This document shows positions 19,098 to 28,383 of a stretch of DNA of 64,000 nt, piece by piece. Position 1 is the first letter of the stretch; each line of letters begins with the position of its first letter. Source of the stretch: Kordiimonas gwangyangensis DSM 19435 = JCM 12864 (GTDB lineage: Bacteria; Pseudomonadota; Alphaproteobacteria; Sphingomonadales; Kordiimonadaceae); the NCBI RefSeq assembly GCF_000375545.1, contig NZ_AQXF01000004.1:477692-541691 (forward strand), given 5' to 3'. The notes beneath the pieces are model-generated. The model made no database searches. It was not told the DNA's origin and saw only the letters and a list, made by a program, of their open reading frames with translations. The position numbers were made by a program, and so were the translations under genes.

Positions 19098-19131
19098 AAG
19101 AAAAGCACCCGAGAGGGAGGCTCGGGTGCTT
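19098..19131 (-). terminator. Terminator for the leftward secreted-protein gene
   Basis: AAGCACCCGAG (19103-19113) pairs with CTCGGGTGCTT (19121-19131). On the - strand the stem is followed by TTTCTTATG. It lies about 100 bases beyond the stop of the gene at 19232. Confidence 0.7.
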
Positions 19132-19145
19132 GAGGTGGAACACCG

Positions 19146-19184
19146 CCAGGCCGGTTAGCTAGCGAGGAGGAGTAACCGGCCTGG
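19146..19184. repeat. 12-bp perfect inverted repeat (hairpin) between terminators and gene
   Basis: CCAGGCCGGTTA (19146-19157) and TAACCGGCCTGG (19173-19184) enclose 15 bases. No T tract follows on either strand, so it may be an mRNA-stabilising 3' stem for the leftward transcript rather than a terminator. Confidence 0.6.
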
Positions 19185-19231
19185 TGTCTGCGCCCAGGGT
19201 CTCAGGGGCAAGGGCGCGGACCTGGTGTTCA

Positions 19232-20071
19232 CTAGTCCCACCGGCCGTGGGACATCTTGTGCTTGCCGTGGCCTTTGCCCGGGTTGCCATAGTGGCCACC
19301 ATGGGCGTAACGCACGGCCAGAGAAGCGTAATAGTCGTCAACATTGCTGCGGATCTCACCGGCGAGCTTGCGGCCAAGGTCGGCGGCGGTTTCGCGGCGG
19401 ATCTGGTTCGTGACACGATTGAAACCTGCACCAGAAGCATTCTCAAACAGGGCAGCCACGTGCTGGTTCGGGAACCGGTTCGTTGGCTCGGCACCGCAGC
19501 GGTTGTGCGCACGAAGATCTTCACCGTATGTCAGGTAGCTATCGGCACGGGCAGTGATACGTTCGCGCTCGCGGCCAACACCTTCGGTGGTCACATGCAC
19601 CGTATAGCGTGCTTTGGTGTCGAGGCGCTCCTTGACCACGGTGTAGGACGCTTTGTAAGCCGGACCACAGTGGTTGATCGCGTGCATATTGATGCGGTTA
19701 TAACGGTCGCCTTCACGGTCACGGTCGACAATGCGGCGGTCGAGGTCATAGTCCTCCTCACGCACATCAATCACGATGTCGGCGTAGCGTGGATTATCCA
19801 CGATACGGATATAGTTTGGCATATTCGCGCGCATCGATTGTTCGGTCACCGTTTCAAACCGGTCTTCCCGGCGGCTGCTGCGGTCGCGGATGTCTACGTT
19901 CACAAAGATCTTTACCGGATTGTCGAAACGAAATTCGGTCGAGCGTACGTAGCTGCCACCCTTGTAGCCGTTGCCGTAGTAGGACGGGTCGGCCAGTGCG
20001 GTACCAGTCGCAAGCAGCGCCAAGGTTGCCCCAGTGGCCAAAGTGCGCAGTTTGGTGTTGAACGTTTTCAT
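19232..20071 (-). CDS. Secreted hypothetical protein with His/Gly-rich tail
   Basis: The protein has 279 residues. A signal peptide is clear (basic start, hydrophobic core about residues 10-24, cleavage after TALA). The mature part is highly charged, with many Arg and Asp, a region like RIVDNPRYADIVIDVREEDY that resembles periplasmic beta-domain proteins, and a Cys near NHCGPAYK and another in NRCGAEP that could form a disulfide. The tail is His/Gly/Lys-rich (HGGHYGNPGKGHGKHK), which could bind metal. GGAGG lies about seven bases before the ATG. It is a single gene with its own hairpins downstream. I do not recognise the family. Confidence 0.7.
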   Translation of the reverse strand: MKTFNTKLRTLATGATLALLATGTALADPSYYGNGYKGGSYVRSTEFRFDNPVKIFVNVDIRDRSSRREDRFETVTEQSMRANMPNYIRIVDNPRYADIVIDVREEDYDLDRRIVDRDREGDRYNRINMHAINHCGPAYKASYTVVKERLDTKARYTVHVTTEGVGRERERITARADSYLTYGEDLRAHNRCGAEPTNRFPNQHVAALFENASGAGFNRVTNQIRRETAADLGRKLAGEIRSNVDDYYASLAVRYAHGGHYGNPGKGHGKHKMSHGRWD

Positions 20072-20261
20072 TTCTCATTCCTCCGCTGTTGATGATGCAA
20101 CATTAGCTGAGGAAGGCTGACGCAAAGCTGAGGCCGCCGTTCACATGGCGTTCATGAAGGGGCGTGCTGAAAATGGCAGAAATCTGCCATTCTGTTCCGT
20201 CTTGATGGTGTGATGGCCACCGTCTTTGTACCTATTACACAGAAATGTGGACGATTTTCCC

Positions 20262-20295
20262 AACAAAAAAGCCCGCGAAAAGGATCGCGGGCTTT
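20262..20295 (-). terminator. Intrinsic terminator after secA
   Basis: AAAGCCCGCGA pairs with TCGCGGGCTTT (20268-20278 and 20285-20295); on the - strand six T follow. Confidence 0.88.
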
Positions 20296-20316
20296 CGTGA
20301 TTCGCCAGCCAGTCGC

Positions 20317-23130
20317 CTAAAGCTGGCCGTGGCAGTGTTTGAACTTCTTGCCAGACCCGCAAGGGCAGGCGTCATTGCGGCCGACACCCTCAAGCGGATT
20401 GCGGGCGGGCTGGGCCGCTGCTGCCGCAGCCGGCATGCCGGATGAACGCACGTCGCCGTGGCAATGCTTGAACTTCTCGCCAGAGCCACAAGGGCAGGGC
20501 GCGTTGCGCGGTACTTCACCCCATGTGCTGGTGTCGTTGGGGTCAAAACCACCCTGGCTGCTGCCGCCGCCTACAGCACCTTCCGGTGCCGGGTGGCTTT
20601 CATGGAAGATCTTTGGGCTTTTGGGTTCCAGTTCCGCTGGGTCCAATTGCGGTGCGAGCTCAATGCGGCACAGAAGCTGCGTCACGTGCTCGCGCATGTG
20701 GTAAAGCATGGACTCGAAAAGCGAGAAAGCCTCGGTCTTGTATTCATTGAGCGGGTCACGTTGGCCGTAAGCACGCAGGCTCACGCCCTGACGCAGGTGG
20801 TCAAGGTTCTGCAGGTGGTCTTTCCATTCCTGGTCAACCACTTGCAGGAGCAGGCTCTTCTCAATACCACGCCAGAATTCCGGGCCGTATTTCGCGACTT
20901 TCGCTGCCATCATCTTGTCGGACGCATCTTCAAGGCGTTCGATGATGGCGTTGTCGTCCACACCTTCCTCATTTGCCCATGCATGCACGTCGACACCGAG
21001 GCCGAGGTAATTCTGTACGTCAGACTGCAGACCGTCGAGGTCCCACTGTTCAGGGTAGGATTTTGGTGGAATGGCTTTCTCGACAATATGGTGCACAACG
21101 TCCGCGCGCATGTCCTTGATGGTCTCGGCGACCTCGTCGGCGTCCATGATCTCGCGGCGTTGTTCGTAGATCACGCGGCGCTGGTCGTTCATCACGTCGT
21201 CAAACTTGACGAGGTTTTTCCGGATATCGTAGTTGCGCGCTTCCACCTTCTGCTGGGCTTTTTCAATCGCCTTGTTGATCCAAGGGTGGATGATGGCTTC
21301 ACCCTCTTCGATGCCGAGGCGGACCAGCATGCTGTCCATGCGCTCGGGGCCGAAGATGCGCATCAGGTCGTCCTGCAGCGACAGGAAGAACTTGGAACGA
21401 CCCGGGTCACCCTGACGGCCGGAGCGGCCACGCAGCTGGTTATCGATCCGGCGGCTTTCGTGACGCTCGGTCGCGATGATATAAAGGCCACCGGCCTCAA
21501 TCACCTTTTTCTTCTCTTCCGCGACTTCAGCCTTGATGCGGTCGGTGATCTTCTTGATCTCAGCCGCGTCTTCAAGGCCCGCGGTTTCTTCCTCAATCCG
21601 CATCTCAGCGTTACCGCCAAGCTGAATATCAGTACCACGGCCCGCCATGTTGGTGGCGATAGTAACAGCACCAAGGCGACCGGCTTGTGCGACGATCGAC
21701 GCTTCCTGTTCGTGGAAGCGGGCGTTCAGCACCTGGTGTTTGATCTTCTTGTTTTTGAGGAAAGCGGACAGGGTCTCGGACTTCTCGATCGACACTGTGC
21801 CGACAAGAACCGGTTGGCCTTTTTTCTGCGCTTCATCGATATCTTTGACAATGGCGTCGAATTTTTCCTTGGCCGTACGGTAAAACTCATCGTGCTCATC
21901 AACGCGTGTCACCGGAACGTTGGTTGGGATTTCCACAACGCCGAGGCCGTAGATGTCGCCAAATTCTTCAGCCTCGGTAGCAGCCGTACCGGTCATGCCC
22001 GCAAGCTTGGGGTACATACGGAAATAGTTCTGGAACGTGATGGACGCCAGCGTCTGGTTCTCCGGCTGGATCTCGACGCCTTCCTTGGCTTCAAGCGCCT
22101 GGTGCAGGCCACCCGAGTACCGGCGGCCTTCCATCATACGGCCCGTGAACTCGTCAATGATGATAACCTTGCCGCCTTTGACGATATAGTCCGTGTCGCG
22201 CTCGAACATGGTGTGCGCCTTAAGCGCCTGGTCCACGTGGTGCACGATAGCGGTGTTCTCATAGTCGTACAGGTCGTCGCCCTGCAACAGGCCCGCATCT
22301 TTGAGGATTTGCTCTACCTTCTCGGTGCCGTCTTCGGTGAGGGACACATGGCGGGCTTTTTCATCTTTCTCATAATCTTCGGCGGAGAGCTGCGCGATGA
22401 TCTGGTCGATCGCGATATAAAGCTCAGACTTGTCGTCGGTTGGGCCGGAGATGATCAGCGGTGTACGTGCTTCGTCGACGAGGATCGAATCCACTTCGTC
22501 GACGATGGCATAGTGAAATTCTCGCTGGACCATCTCGTCGCGGTGCGACTTCATGTTGTCGCGCAGGTAATCGAAGCCCAGTTCGTTGTTGGTGCCGTAG
22601 GTGATGTCGCAGGCGTAAGCGTCGCGGCGTTCCTGGTCATATTTGCCCGGAACAACCACACCCGTGGTGAGGCCAAGGAAGCCGTACAGCTTGCCCATGG
22701 TCGCGGCGTCACGCTCGGCCAGATAGTCGTTTACGGTGACCACATGCACGCCTTTGCCGGGCAGCGCGTTGAGGTATGCCGACAGGGTCGCCACGAGGGT
22801 TTTACCCTCACCGGTTTTCATCTCTGCAATGCTGTTGTCATGCAGGACCATGCCGCCAATAAGCTGCACGTCATAGTGACGCAGACCAAGCACCCGTTTG
22901 GAGGCTTCGCGCACAACAGCAAAGGCTTCGGTCAGCAGGTCGTCAACCGTCGCACCACCTTCTAGGCGGTCGCGGAATTCCTGTGTTTTGGCTTTCAGCT
23001 CATCGTCCGAAAGCTTTTCGTACTCGGCCTCAAGCGCATTGATCGCTTCGACCTTCGGCTTCAGCTTGTTGAGGTACCTGTCGTTCGCCGAACCGAAGAT
23101 TTTTTTGGCGAGTGTATTTAGTCCCAGCAT
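20317..23130 (-). CDS. secA: Preprotein translocase ATPase SecA with two SEC-C zinc motifs
   Basis: The protein has 937 residues. This motor drives proteins through SecYEG. It shows [10 protein letters not shown] (Walker A, about residue 104), DEVDS (Walker B), the preprotein cross-linking domain, the second nucleotide-binding fold with [10 protein letters not shown], and the helical scaffold/wing region. The C-terminus is unusual. Two SEC-C zinc-binding motifs are present, Cys879/Cys881/Cys890/His891 and Cys922/Cys924/Cys933/His934, separated by an Ala/Pro-rich linker; most SecA proteins have one. AGGG lies eight bases before the ATG. The gene is divergent from argJ and has a strong terminator. 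Confidence 0.97.
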   Translation of the reverse strand: MLGLNTLAKKIFGSANDRYLNKLKPKVEAINALEAEYEKLSDDELKAKTQEFRDRLEGGATVDDLLTEAFAVVREASKRVLGLRHYDVQLIGGMVLHDNSIAEMKTGEGKTLVATLSAYLNALPGKGVHVVTVNDYLAERDAATMGKLYGFLGLTTGVVVPGKYDQERRDAYACDITYGTNNELGFDYLRDNMKSHRDEMVQREFHYAIVDEVDSILVDEARTPLIISGPTDDKSELYIAIDQIIAQLSAEDYEKDEKARHVSLTEDGTEKVEQILKDAGLLQGDDLYDYENTAIVHHVDQALKAHTMFERDTDYIVKGGKVIIIDEFTGRMMEGRRYSGGLHQALEAKEGVEIQPENQTLASITFQNYFRMYPKLAGMTGTAATEAEEFGDIYGLGVVEIPTNVPVTRVDEHDEFYRTAKEKFDAIVKDIDEAQKKGQPVLVGTVSIEKSETLSAFLKNKKIKHQVLNARFHEQEASIVAQAGRLGAVTIATNMAGRGTDIQLGGNAEMRIEEETAGLEDAAEIKKITDRIKAEVAEEKKKVIEAGGLYIIATERHESRRIDNQLRGRSGRQGDPGRSKFFLSLQDDLMRIFGPERMDSMLVRLGIEEGEAIIHPWINKAIEKAQQKVEARNYDIRKNLVKFDDVMNDQRRVIYEQRREIMDADEVAETIKDMRADVVHHIVEKAIPPKSYPEQWDLDGLQSDVQNYLGLGVDVHAWANEEGVDDNAIIERLEDASDKMMAAKVAKYGPEFWRGIEKSLLLQVVDQEWKDHLQNLDHLRQGVSLRAYGQRDPLNEYKTEAFSLFESMLYHMREHVTQLLCRIELAPQLDPAELEPKSPKIFHESHPAPEGAVGGGSSQGGFDPNDTSTWGEVPRNAPCPCGSGEKFKHCHGDVRSSGMPAAAAAAQPARNPLEGVGRNDACPCGSGKKFKHCHGQL

Positions 23131-23401
23131 AATGTTTCCCTGGCCTGCCCTTGGTCGTCACGCGGTGTCGTTCTCATGGCAGACCGCAAAAAATGATCCG
23201 CAAAACAGCTAATAGGTGACTTTATTAATATATGCAGTTTGTCACTACAGGATTGCAGGCACAGATAAGTATCTGCCCGCCATCTGTCAACTGGGCTGGC
23301 CAACTCTGCGTCCAAATGACCAAAATGAGAGGCGAAATCTTGCTCTTGTCACATTATCAAGGCATTATGCCCGCTCATTTTTCATAGGACGGATGACACT
23401 T

Positions 23402-24646
23402 ATGGCCGAGTCTAAAATTTCCCCACTGGCACCTGCTAATTTCCCGAATCTCCTGCCCGTACCCGGTGTCGAGATGGGAGCAATGCATGCGGGATTCCGA
23501 AAGCGGGAACGACCCGACCTCCTGTTCGCCGTCTTCAAGGAAGGCGCGGTGGCTGCTGGCGTGTTCACGCGCTCCAAAGCGCCGGCCGCTCCTGTGGACT
23601 GGTGCCGCGCTGCGCTCAAGAAAACCGGTGGCAAGGCACATGCGCTTGTGGTCAACGCCGGCAACGCAAACGCCTTTACTGGCGACAAAGGCATGAAAGC
23701 CGCAACCAAATCGGCGGAAGTTGCATCGAAGATTGTCGGGTGCCAGCCTGAGGAAGTGCTGCTGTGCTCCACCGGCGTGATTGGTGTGCCCCTTAACGGT
23801 GATCTGTTTGAGAAGCCGCTCGGCCGCATCTATGACGGCATGTCTGGCGCCATGTGGCGGGAAGCCGCGGGCGCTATCATGACCACCGACACCTACCCCA
23901 AGGGCTGCTGCCGTGTGGCAACCGTTGAGGGCCGTCCGGTTGTCATCTCGGGCATCGCCAAGGGTTCGGGCATGATTGCGCCGGACATGGCCACCATGCT
24001 CGGCTTCATTTTCACGAATGCGGCTGTGACCCACAACTGCCTGCAGAAAATCCTCAGTGAGACGACCGACCGCAGCTTCAACAGCATTACGGTGGACGGT
24101 GACACGTCCACCAACGACACCTGCATCGCCGTTGCGACAGGTGCGGGCGCGACCTATGACCCGATCGATGACCCGGACGACCCGCGTATCGCGGATTTCC
24201 GCGCGAAGTTCGAGGAAGTGATGACTGACCTCGCGCAGCAGATTGTGCGCGACGGTGAAGGGGCAACGAAGTTCGTGTCCATCACCATTGAAGGTGCTGA
24301 AAGCAATGAAGCCGCGCGCATCATCGGCAAGTCCGTGGCCAACAGCCCGCTGGTGAAAACCGCTATTGCGGGCGAGGACGCCAACTGGGGCCGCCTTGTG
24401 GCTGCAGTCGGCAAATCCGGTGAGGCAGCAGAGCGGGACAAGCTACAAATCTGGATTGGCGGCCAACATGTGGCGCACAAGGGTGCAGTGCACCCGCGCT
24501 ATCATGAGCCGGATGCCGCGGCGCACATGAAAGGCCAGGAAATCGACATCCGCATTGACGTGGGTGTGGGTGAGGGGACAGCAACAGTCTGGACCTGCGA
24601 CCTGACCTACGATTACATCCGCATCAACGCGGATTACCGCAGCTAG
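23402..24646 (+). CDS. argJ: Bifunctional ornithine acetyltransferase / N-acetylglutamate synthase
   Basis: Transfers the acetyl group from N-acetylornithine to glutamate, recycling acetyl in arginine synthesis; many members also acetylate glutamate from acetyl-CoA. The start at 23402 gives 414 residues beginning MAESKISPLAPANFPN; an ATG at 23393 is an alternative and the AGGA site suits neither perfectly. The self-cleavage site is visible in SGMIAPDMATMLGF: cleavage before the Thr of ATM makes alpha and beta chains with Thr as nucleophile. The gene is divergent from secA across 270 bases and ends at a terminator. Confidence 0.95.
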   Translation: MAESKISPLAPANFPNLLPVPGVEMGAMHAGFRKRERPDLLFAVFKEGAVAAGVFTRSKAPAAPVDWCRAALKKTGGKAHALVVNAGNANAFTGDKGMKAATKSAEVASKIVGCQPEEVLLCSTGVIGVPLNGDLFEKPLGRIYDGMSGAMWREAAGAIMTTDTYPKGCCRVATVEGRPVVISGIAKGSGMIAPDMATMLGFIFTNAAVTHNCLQKILSETTDRSFNSITVDGDTSTNDTCIAVATGAGATYDPIDDPDDPRIADFRAKFEEVMTDLAQQIVRDGEGATKFVSITIEGAESNEAARIIGKSVANSPLVKTAIAGEDANWGRLVAAVGKSGEAAERDKLQIWIGGQHVAHKGAVHPRYHEPDAAAHMKGQEIDIRIDVGVGEGTATVWTCDLTYDYIRINADYRS

Positions 24647-24669
24647 GCGAAAGCTGCCCACCACTAATA

Positions 24670-24707
24670 AAAAGGCCCGGACAAAGCTGCCGGGCCTTTT
24701 TGTTTTT
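24670..24707 (+). terminator. Intrinsic terminator after argJ
   Basis: The 11-base stem AAAAGGCCCGG with CCGGGCCTTTT (24670-24680 and 24690-24700) is followed by TGTTTTT. Confidence 0.9.
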
Positions 24708-24806
24708 CCATTCAAGTATTTGAAAATAAAGAGATTTATTGTTGGCATGCGCTATGCATGGACGTGACCGGGGTATTGCTGAGTAGCATGTTGCCGGAGA
24801 AGAAAG

Positions 24807-25052
24807 ATGCCAACTGTAAACCTGGAACTGCAACTGAAGTTCTTGAACGAGCTTGATAGCGCACTTGCTGAGGCGCTGGGCCGGTATAACGACGAAAGCC
24901 CGGAAAAATTGGCCGAGCTTGAGTATATGCAGCGCGAAGTGACGCGCGCACGCCGTGTGATCAACGACCGTCTCGAGCATACGGATGAGAAAAAAGTTCG
25001 GGCGCGCCGTCAGCATGCTGACGATCTCTACCGTGAAGCGGCGTTCAGCTAA
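24807..25052 (+). CDS. Small charged helical protein (81 residues)
   Basis: A well-supported small gene: GGAG lies about seven bases before the ATG and the region upstream is AT-rich. The product is almost all helix-forming and highly charged, with alternating Glu/Arg/Leu heptad-like spacing from about residues 8 to 75, so a short coiled coil or helical hairpin is likely. It has no signal peptide, membrane segment or cysteine. It stands alone between argJ and a convergent pilin gene. I do not recognise a family. Confidence 0.65.
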   Translation: MPTVNLELQLKFLNELDSALAEALGRYNDESPEKLAELEYMQREVTRARRVINDRLEHTDEKKVRARRQHADDLYREAAFS

Positions 25053-25058
25053 CGCCGC

Positions 25059-25277
25059 TTAACCTTCGTCGCCCGCTGTATCGACTTCGGTACCAAGTAG
25101 ATCGAAGATTTCCAGAACCGAATCCGCCAAGGTGCCGATGCCTGCTGCGAGACCTGCCGCAATCAGGGCGCCAATCAGGCAATATTCAACGGCCGTAGCC
25201 CCGCTCCGGTCGCCAAAAAGTTTCCCGAGCGCCGGGGGAGAACCCCATGTGCGCCGCCACCAAATACCCAGTTTCAT
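25059..25277 (-). CDS. Orphan Flp-type pilin
   Basis: The protein has 72 residues. The region DRSGATAVEYCLIGALIAAG (about 23-42) is the Flp/Fap pilin signature: a Gly-Ala prepilin peptidase site followed by Glu at +5 and Tyr at +6, then a hydrophobic helix. The leader before the cleavage site is long (about 26 residues) and Trp/Arg-rich. The start at 25277 is chosen because GGAG lies eight bases upstream; an ATG at 25283 is too close to it. The larger open frame to 25769 is an artefact over mutT. No tad/cpa assembly genes are in the window. Confidence 0.8.
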   Translation of the reverse strand: MKLGIWWRRTWGSPPALGKLFGDRSGATAVEYCLIGALIAAGLAAGIGTLADSVLEIFDLLGTEVDTAGDEG

Positions 25278-25385
25278 GTGCATTTCTCCGCTCATGCCCA
25301 GCTGCCAATGTCCCACCCTGCGCGCGATGCGTAAACAGTCGGTTAAAGCTTGAATTTGACTAAAACTGGCGCTACGCGTTGAGCC

Positions 25386-25826
25386 ATGATGGATTGTCCA
25401 GAACCCAATGTGAAAGTTGATGCGGGCCTGCCGACTGTGCTGGTGGCCGCAATCGCGCTTATCGATATCGATGGGCATGTGCTGATTGCCGAACGGCCTC
25501 AAGGCAAGTCCATGGCTGGCATGTGGGAATTCCCCGGCGGCAAGGTCGAGGAGGGCGAGATCCCCGAGGCCGCGCTCATCCGCGAATGTAAGGAGGAGCT
25601 GGGAATCGACATCACCGCAGCCTGCCTCGCACCCTTTGCTTTTGCTTCCCATTCCTATGAGAAATTTCACCTGCTGATGCCGCTTTTTGTGTGCAGAAAG
25701 TGGGAAGGATATGTGCAAGGCCTTGAAGGCCAGCGCACCAAATGGGTGAAAATCCGCGATCTTGGGCAATATGAAATGCCGCCTGCGGATATTCCCCTTG
25801 TCGCCATGCTGCGGGACTTCTTTTGA
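25386..25826 (+). CDS. mutT: MutT-like Nudix hydrolase (8-oxo-dGTP diphosphatase)
   Basis: The protein has 146 residues. It carries a complete Nudix box, GKVEEGEIPEAALIRECKEE followed by LGI (about residues 56-78), preceded by WEFPGG. The MAGMWEFPGGK context is typical of MutT enzymes that hydrolyse 8-oxo-dGTP and so prevent A:T to C:G mutations. Its stop codon overlaps the TTG start of the next gene, so the two are coupled. Confidence 0.88.
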   Translation: MMDCPEPNVKVDAGLPTVLVAAIALIDIDGHVLIAERPQGKSMAGMWEFPGGKVEEGEIPEAALIRECKEELGIDITAACLAPFAFASHSYEKFHLLMPLFVCRKWEGYVQGLEGQRTKWVKIRDLGQYEMPPADIPLVAMLRDFF

Positions 25827-26377
25827 GCACGGACCGCCTGCGGGAAATCCTTCTCGCTGATCCCACTGTTATGCAAATTCTTGAGGTGGTTAGAGACCGA
25901 GCACCACAAGGCGCTTACGTTTCGGCGGGGCTTATCCGCAACCTCATCTGGGACCGACATTATGGCCGGACGCCGGACTGTGCTCGCACGGATGTGGATG
26001 TGGTATATTTCGACCGTCAGGACCTTCGCCCCGAGACAGAGGCGCGTTTTGAAGGCGTGTTGACGCGCACCATGCCGCGCTATGTGTGGCAGGTGCGCAA
26101 TCAGGCGCGCATGCACATGAGTGCGGGCGACAGGCGATATGCCGATGTTGCCGAAGCACTATCCCATTGGCCGGAGACAGCAACGGCTGTGGCCGTTCGC
26201 CAACACAAAGGCGGCGCGCTTGAAGTGGTGGCCCCGTTCGGCCTTGATGATCTTTTTGACCATGTGCTGAGGCCGACACCGGCAATCCTAAAGCGCGATG
26301 TGGGGATTTTTCAAAGACGACTTCAGGAAAAAGGTTGGCTCTCTCGCTGGCCGGAACTGAAGGTCAGATTGTCCTGA
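25823..26377 (+). CDS. Nucleotidyltransferase-like protein (DUF925 / NTP_transf_6 family)
   Basis: The protein has 184 residues. The start is TTG, overlapping the mutT stop as TTGA. The family pattern is visible: AGLIRNLIWDRHYGR near residue 40, then TDVDVVYFD (about 57-65) with the paired Asp of the nucleotidyltransferase fold, and the conserved PFGLDDLFDHVLRPTP stretch near the C-terminus. The biochemical role of the family is not established. Coupling with mutT suggests a linked function in nucleotide or nucleic acid maintenance, which is inference. Confidence 0.8.
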   Translation: MSTDRLREILLADPTVMQILEVVRDRAPQGAYVSAGLIRNLIWDRHYGRTPDCARTDVDVVYFDRQDLRPETEARFEGVLTRTMPRYVWQVRNQARMHMSAGDRRYADVAEALSHWPETATAVAVRQHKGGALEVVAPFGLDDLFDHVLRPTPAILKRDVGIFQRRLQEKGWLSRWPELKVRLS

Positions 26378-27208
26378 TCATTCCGCTTTTGGTGGCTTCC
26401 CGGCCTTGAGTGCGTCGGCGAGGTTGATCTTTCCGCTGCCGGGACGGAGTGGCTTCTGCTGGCTTTCATGTGGATGCCAGCCGGTCATATACATGACGTG
26501 GAACGTGGCAGGTACACGCCCGTCTGGACCGGCGAATTTGGCGGCATAAATATCACAGGCACGCATCAGCACATCGCGGCGCAGGAAGGTGCGGCTGCGC
26601 GTGGTCATGGCGTTGGCTTCACCCATACCCCTGAGTTCCTGCATCAGCTTGAGCGGGTGTTCATAGGTCACCGTGATGCTGTCCATATCCGTGACTGGAA
26701 GGGCAAACCCGGCGCGCTGCAATAGGCTGCCAAGGTCACGCACGTCCGCGAACGGGATGACGCGGGCGTTGGCGCCACCCGTTACCTCAGCTTCCGCCGC
26801 GATCAGGGCATGCCGCAGTTCATGCAAGGTGTCGCCACCAAAAAGCGAGGCCATGAAAAGCCCGTCGGGGCGCAGCGCATGGTTGGCTTGCACCATCAGG
26901 CCCGGCAGGTCATTGACCCAGTGCAGGCTGAGGTTGGAGATGACAAGGTCATGGCTCTTGGGCTCAGTGTCGAGCGCCGCATCGTCCGCCGGTAAGCCCA
27001 CAGCTTTTGCACCCGTCATAAAGCTCCGCCCACCAATATCGAGGATGCTGTCAAATTGCCGGTTGATATCCATAAGCCGGTCGCGCATGCGGTCCGCCAC
27101 CTCCTCGCGCAGGAAGTCGAATGTGCTACCCATGGCGCGGCCCCGCGCCGTATTGCGGGCAACGGCAGTCATATCAAACAGGGCATCAGGTCTTTGCGGG
27201 CTTGTCAT
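26378..27208 (-). CDS. SAM-dependent methyltransferase, NDUFAF5/BioC-like
   Basis: The protein has 276 residues from the ATG at 27208, where GGAG lies five bases upstream. The Rossmann fold begins at ILDIGGRS (motif I, slightly degenerate), with SNLSLHWVNDLPG and LRPDGLFMASLFGGDTLHEL in the usual positions. This whole pattern, including the C-terminal TFHVMYMTGWHPH, is that of the bacterial homologues of NDUFAF5 (respiratory complex I assembly factor), often annotated as BioC-like. The reaction in bacteria is uncertain. It is divergent from comF. Confidence 0.82.
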   Translation of the reverse strand: MTSPQRPDALFDMTAVARNTARGRAMGSTFDFLREEVADRMRDRLMDINRQFDSILDIGGRSFMTGAKAVGLPADDAALDTEPKSHDLVISNLSLHWVNDLPGLMVQANHALRPDGLFMASLFGGDTLHELRHALIAAEAEVTGGANARVIPFADVRDLGSLLQRAGFALPVTDMDSITVTYEHPLKLMQELRGMGEANAMTTRSRTFLRRDVLMRACDIYAAKFAGPDGRVPATFHVMYMTGWHPHESQQKPLRPGSGKINLADALKAGKPPKAE

Positions 27209-27295
27209 GGTGTCTCCATAGGCGAGGCGGGCGGGCCTTGCAACATCTACGCTGCCATATGGCGTTCTCAATCGTCACTTGCTAGGGTCTTTTTC

Positions 27296-28030
27296 ATGCG
27301 AATGATTGCGCCTCATATCAAACGTGCTGCGAGTGGCGTGCTGGATTTTGTTCTGCCGCCCCGCTGCCCGCGCTGTGGTGACCGTATCGATGCGGACGGC
27401 CACCTATGCGGTGCGTGTTGGGGTAAGCTGCGCATGATCACACCCCCTCATTGCGTACGCTGTGGTATTCCCTTTGAGGTTGGTGAGTTGATGGACGCCG
27501 AATGCGGTGCCTGCCTGCGCAGCGAGCCGGCGTTTGATTGGGCGCGCGCCGCGGTGATTTATGAGGATGAGGCAAAATCGCTTATCCTGCATCTCAAATA
27601 CAGCGGGGAAGGGGCGGGTGTGCCAGCCATTGGTCGCATGATGGCCGGTGCCGTGGCGGCTATGCCGCGCATGGATGTGATTATGCCGGTGCCCCTGCAC
27701 CCGCGGCGCCTGTTTTCCCGGCGTTTCAATCAGTCCCAACTTCTCGGCAAGGCGATGTCGCGGCACCTTGGTATCCCGCTTGATTGTTTCAGTCTCGAGC
27801 GGAAACGTGCGACACCAAGCCAGGGCCAGCTTTCGCGGAAGGGGCGCAAGCGGAATGTAAAGGGCGCGTTTGCGGTGACGGGCGATGTCCACGGCAAGCG
27901 TATCCTTCTGGTGGATGATGTGCTGACAACCGGCGCGACAGCGTCTGCCTGTGCCTCCGCACTGAAACAGGCAGGCGCGGGCGAGGTCGGGCTCGCCGCA
28001 TTTGCGCGCGTCAAAGGTCCGTCAGGCTGA
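27296..28030 (+). CDS. comF: ComF-family phosphoribosyltransferase-like protein
   Basis: The protein has 244 residues from the ATG at 27296 (AGGG eight bases upstream; the longer upstream frame is chance). The N-terminus has three CxxC pairs (CPRC, CGAC, CVRC) suggesting zinc binding. The C-terminal half is a type I phosphoribosyltransferase fold with the PRPP loop ILLVDDVLTTGATA (about residues 202-215). ComF proteins are linked to DNA uptake in competent bacteria, but in alphaproteobacteria the role is less clear. It heads the run comF-grxC-amidase-DUF1178. Confidence 0.88.
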   Translation: MRMIAPHIKRAASGVLDFVLPPRCPRCGDRIDADGHLCGACWGKLRMITPPHCVRCGIPFEVGELMDAECGACLRSEPAFDWARAAVIYEDEAKSLILHLKYSGEGAGVPAIGRMMAGAVAAMPRMDVIMPVPLHPRRLFSRRFNQSQLLGKAMSRHLGIPLDCFSLERKRATPSQGQLSRKGRKRNVKGAFAVTGDVHGKRILLVDDVLTTGATASACASALKQAGAGEVGLAAFARVKGPSG

Positions 28031-28119
28031 GCTATGCGTATAGTGCAACGCTGCCTTTCCCTTTAACAAAAGGGCAAATTGCACTACATATGGCGCAAAT
28101 GAATATAGGAGCCCGACCC

Positions 28120-28377
28120 GTGGCCAATGTTGTTATGTATAGTTCAGGCATGTGCCCTTACTGCTACCGCGCGAAGGCGCTGTTGCAGCAGAAGGGTGTT
28201 GCCTTCCGTGAAATCAGTGTGGACATGAACCCGCAGGCCCGCCGCGAGATGCGCGAAAAAGCGGGTGGTGTGAACACCGTGCCGCAAATCTGGGTGGGCG
28301 ATACCCATGTGGGCGGCTGCGACGACCTTTATGCGCTTGATGCCCGCGGCAAGCTCGACCCCCTCCTCGCGAAATAG
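28120..28377 (+). CDS. grxC: Glutaredoxin 3
   Basis: The protein has 85 residues, with the redox centre GMCPYCYRAK (dithiol CPYC) and the glutathione-binding TVP and GGCDD motifs of monomeric glutaredoxins. It reduces disulfides or mixed glutathione disulfides and may supply electrons to ribonucleotide reductase. The start is GTG at 28120: AGGAG sits eight bases in front of it, and this gives the normal Grx3 length. The ATG at 28090 would add ten residues with no ribosome binding site. Confidence 0.93.
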   Translation: MANVVMYSSGMCPYCYRAKALLQQKGVAFREISVDMNPQARREMREKAGGVNTVPQIWVGDTHVGGCDDLYALDARGKLDPLLAK

Positions 28378-28383
28378 ACCGTG

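Noticed and set aside
20458..22965. An 835-codon + strand frame opposite secA
   Set aside because: It is a shadow of secA, which has every expected motif; the + strand translation matches nothing.
25278..25769. N-terminal extension of the Flp pilin frame to 236 residues
   Set aside because: The extension lies antisense to mutT and lacks pilin-like sequence; the ATG at 25277 has a proper ribosome binding site.
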